A stretch of 64,000 nucleotides of DNA from UMGS1663 sp963621995 (GTDB lineage Bacteria > Bacillota > Clostridia > TANB77 > CAG-508). Below are positions 62,360-64,000 of the stretch, piece by piece. The stretch covers positions 7,758-71,757 of the forward strand of contig CAVFFZ010000005.1 in NCBI GenBank assembly GCA_963621995.1, written 5' to 3'. Position 1 is the stretch's first letter; every line of letters begins with the position of its first letter. Made by a program: the position numbers and the translations under genes. Below the pieces are notes generated by a model, which was not told where the DNA came from, made no database searches, and was given only the letters and a program-made list of their open reading frames with translations.

Positions 62360-63295
62360 ATGGTACAAGAAATTTATATAATTGATAATAAACCAAATTT
62401 AAAAGAAACTTTAAAAAAGTTATTTGAGGAAGATAAAAGCTACCGATTTAAAAGTGTGCCTACAGAGAAATTAGATGTTGCACTTAAAAATATTCCTTCA
62501 TTAATAATAATAAATGAAGACAATATTAATGAAGATATTATTTCTATATGTGAGAAAATAAAAAATGATGATGACAATACTATAACACCAATTATTGTGT
62601 TATCTTCAAATAAAGATCATGAGCATAGAATAAACCTATTAAAGTTAGGAGTTTCATATTATATTATAAACCCAATAAATAAAGAATTTTTTTATTATAC
62701 AATACAAAATACATTAAATTTAATTTATATTAATAGAAGAGTAAGCCCATTAACAGGACTTCCAGGAAATGTACAAATACAAGCAGAAATGAAAAAAAGA
62801 TTTTTATTAAAAGAAACTTTTGCAATGATATATATAGATTTGGATAATTTTAAAGCATATAACGATATATATGGATTCTTAAAAGGAGACCAAATTATTA
62901 AGTTAACAGCAAAAACTATACTAAAAAATGTACATACAGATGAATATGAAGATAGTTTTGTAGGTCACATTGGTGGAGATGACTTTGTTGCAATAGTATC
63001 TAAAACTGATTATGATAAAATTTGTCAAAATATAATTGCAGATTTTGATACAAATATTTTAAAATATTTTACAGATGAGGATGTTGAAAAAGGTTATTTA
63101 GAAGTTGAAAATAGAAAAGGTATTATGGAACAATTTCCACTTACAGCTATATCTATAGGAGTTGTAGAAGTAGAAAAAGGAAGATTTGCAAATGTACTAG
63201 AAATAGGAGAAGCAGGTGCTAGTGTTAAACACTTAGCTAAAACTGTTCAAGGAAGTACGTATGTAATTGATAGAAGAAAGCATAATGAGGGTTAA
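62360..63295 (+). CDS. Receiver-GGDEF diguanylate cyclase-like protein
   Basis: This 311-residue protein has an N-terminal receiver-like domain (about 1-120) that is degenerate: LIIINEDN replaces the usual phospho-Asp strand. The GGDEF domain (about 130-300) begins SPLTGLPGN and has the active-site motif GGDDF near residue 205 in GHIGGDDFVAIV. It could make c-di-GMP, a signal that commonly switches adhesion and surface polysaccharides. GGDDF is an accepted variant. It is immediately downstream of the CmpB-family gene and close to the adhesin. AAGGAG precedes the ATG. Confidence 0.85.
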   Translation: MVQEIYIIDNKPNLKETLKKLFEEDKSYRFKSVPTEKLDVALKNIPSLIIINEDNINEDIISICEKIKNDDDNTITPIIVLSSNKDHEHRINLLKLGVSYYIINPINKEFFYYTIQNTLNLIYINRRVSPLTGLPGNVQIQAEMKKRFLLKETFAMIYIDLDNFKAYNDIYGFLKGDQIIKLTAKTILKNVHTDEYEDSFVGHIGGDDFVAIVSKTDYDKICQNIIADFDTNILKYFTDEDVEKGYLEVENRKGIMEQFPLTAISIGVVEVEKGRFANVLEIGEAGASVKHLAKTVQGSTYVIDRRKHNEG

Positions 63296-63360
63296 GAAGT
63301 TAACCTAAAAAATTATAAATTATACACCTTTTAACATAATGAGAGAGGGATAATTTGAAA

Positions 63361-63744
63361 ATGAATTCAAAAATAAAAACAATGTTACAATTAGAACTAG
63401 GAATTTTATTTTTAGTTCTAATTATTCTTATAATAACAAAAACTAAATTTGTACATTTAATGCCAAATTGTTTGGTTAATACATATTTTGGTATTTTGTG
63501 CCCAAGTTGCGGAGGAACAAGGTGTGTAATAAATTTGCTACAAGGAAACTTTGCACAGAGTTTTTTATATCATCCAGTATTTTTTATAACAATTATATAT
63601 TTGATTTTAGTTAATATTTTATATATAGTCAATTCATTTAAGAAAAAAGAAATATTAACATTTTTATATCCAAAAGAAAGGTTTTGGATAATATTTACAA
63701 TTGTTATAATAACATTTACTATATTTAGAAATGTTGGAAATTAG
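63361..63744 (+). CDS. DUF2752 membrane protein
   Basis: This 127-residue protein has three hydrophobic spans and the DUF2752 signature CPSCGGTRCV (about 49-58), with hydrophobic helices before and after. Function is unknown; the Cys pair could bind metal. A TTG at 63355 is closer to the GAGAGGG site (five bases) than the ATG at 63361 (eleven bases), so the start is uncertain by two codons. Confidence 0.72.
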   Translation: MNSKIKTMLQLELGILFLVLIILIITKTKFVHLMPNCLVNTYFGILCPSCGGTRCVINLLQGNFAQSFLYHPVFFITIIYLILVNILYIVNSFKKKEILTFLYPKERFWIIFTIVIITFTIFRNVGN

Positions 63745-63833
63745 AAATTTGTGAACAAAAGAATTGAACAATGAAAGAACGTAAGATAAAAAGTACAATA
63801 CCAAAAACTCGTATTTTTTTCTAGGAAAATATG

Positions 63834-63861
63834 TTGACAACCAATATATTTTAATTATAAA
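63834..63861 (+). promoter_or_regulatory. Promoter of the last, partial gene
   Basis: TTGACA (63834-63839) and TATAAA (63856-63861) with a 16-bp spacer. Confidence 0.65.
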
Positions 63862-63898
63862 ATAAAAATTTAATAAAAGCGAAAACAAAGGAGAAAAC

Positions 63899-64000
63899 AT
63901 GAAAATGGTAATGCTTGTAAGCCTTGAGGCTGTACACACACACACACACACACTTATAGTTCATTTAAAAAACAAAAATAGAAAAAGAGAAGATAGCTTT
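63899..64000 (+). CDS. 5' end of an unidentified gene containing an (AC)10 tract
   Basis: An ATG at 63899 follows a strong AAAGGAG site and a good promoter. The frame is open for 34 codons to the window end. It reads MKMVMLVSLEAV, then alternating His-Thr from the dinucleotide tract, then a basic stretch LIVHLKNKNRKREDSF. No family can be named from this. One AC unit gained or lost would shift the frame after residue 12; one alternative frame hits TAG just behind the tract. This suggests on/off phase variation. Confidence 0.55.
   Translation, partial: MKMVMLVSLEAVHTHTHTLIVHLKNKNRKREDSF
63934..63953 (+). repeat. (AC)10 microsatellite in a coding start
   Basis: Ten uninterrupted AC units, 36 bases after the A of the start codon. 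Long dinucleotide tracts like this are unusual in this window and are prone to slipped-strand changes. Confidence 0.9.

Overview
The window is very AT-rich DNA (by eye under 30% G+C) with mostly plus-strand, tightly packed genes. Several genes point to an anaerobic, low-GC Gram-positive bacterium of the Clostridia: nrdD/nrdG, an rpsU-yqeY pair, a short Spo0E-family protein, a SpoVB-like flippase, paired M16 peptidases, two CmpB-family membrane proteins and an Hsp20 gene with a CIRCE-like operator. No species can be named from the sequence alone.

Layout. (1) 1-14.1 kb is a defence or accessory island: a complete DpnII-type GATC restriction-modification cassette (two methylases and the endonuclease), a further solitary methylase, two DUF262 (GmrSD/SspE-like) proteins, a UvrD-like helicase with an apparent inserted nuclease domain, a DUF4143 AAA ATPase, a TnpV-like transposon remnant and an unknown three-gene membrane cassette. 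(2) 14.1-17.5 kb holds small genes and decayed pieces (a P-loop kinase pseudogene, the C-terminal end of a Maf pyrophosphatase), Hsp20 and a CmpB-family protein. (3) 17.7-24 kb is an RND/MMPL-type exporter, a secreted repeat protein with L-x-x-G heptads, and a two-component system. The exporter and the regulator promoters carry the same pair of 11-bp direct repeats, so the regulator probably controls both. (4) 24-38 kb is core metabolism: nucleotide-sugar pyrophosphorylase, phosphoesterase and flippase on the minus strand, then an SsuBCA/NitT-like ABC transporter, a Crp/Fnr regulator, nrdDG, rpsU-yqeY and the M16 pair. (5) 38.3-53.4 kb is a large type IV secretion locus: three VirB2-like pilins, PrgI, a TraC-like protein, VirB4, a VirB6/TrbL-like channel protein, two VirB8/TcpC-like proteins, an M23 plus SleB-like wall hydrolase, and an unknown acidic protein. 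No relaxase or coupling protein is in the window. (6) 53.5-64 kb has a D,D-carboxypeptidase, two tRNAs, a 1668-residue thioester-type surface adhesin with a nearly perfect 630-bp internal duplication, an anchored Ig-like protein, a second CmpB protein, a GGDEF protein, a DUF2752 protein and a partial gene that begins with an (AC)10 tract.

The most unusual observation is translational. Two otherwise intact genes (ABC permease at 28810, D,D-carboxypeptidase at 53500) need a +1 shift to be read through, and in both the shift falls exactly at an in-frame CGG codon followed by A. By eye I found no other in-frame CGG in any annotated coding region of the window, while CGA, CGC and CGT all occur. 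This fits CGG being an unassigned or starved codon that promotes +1 frameshifting. Two chance insertions or sequencing errors remain possible. The second major point is the apparently stand-alone type IV secretion locus.
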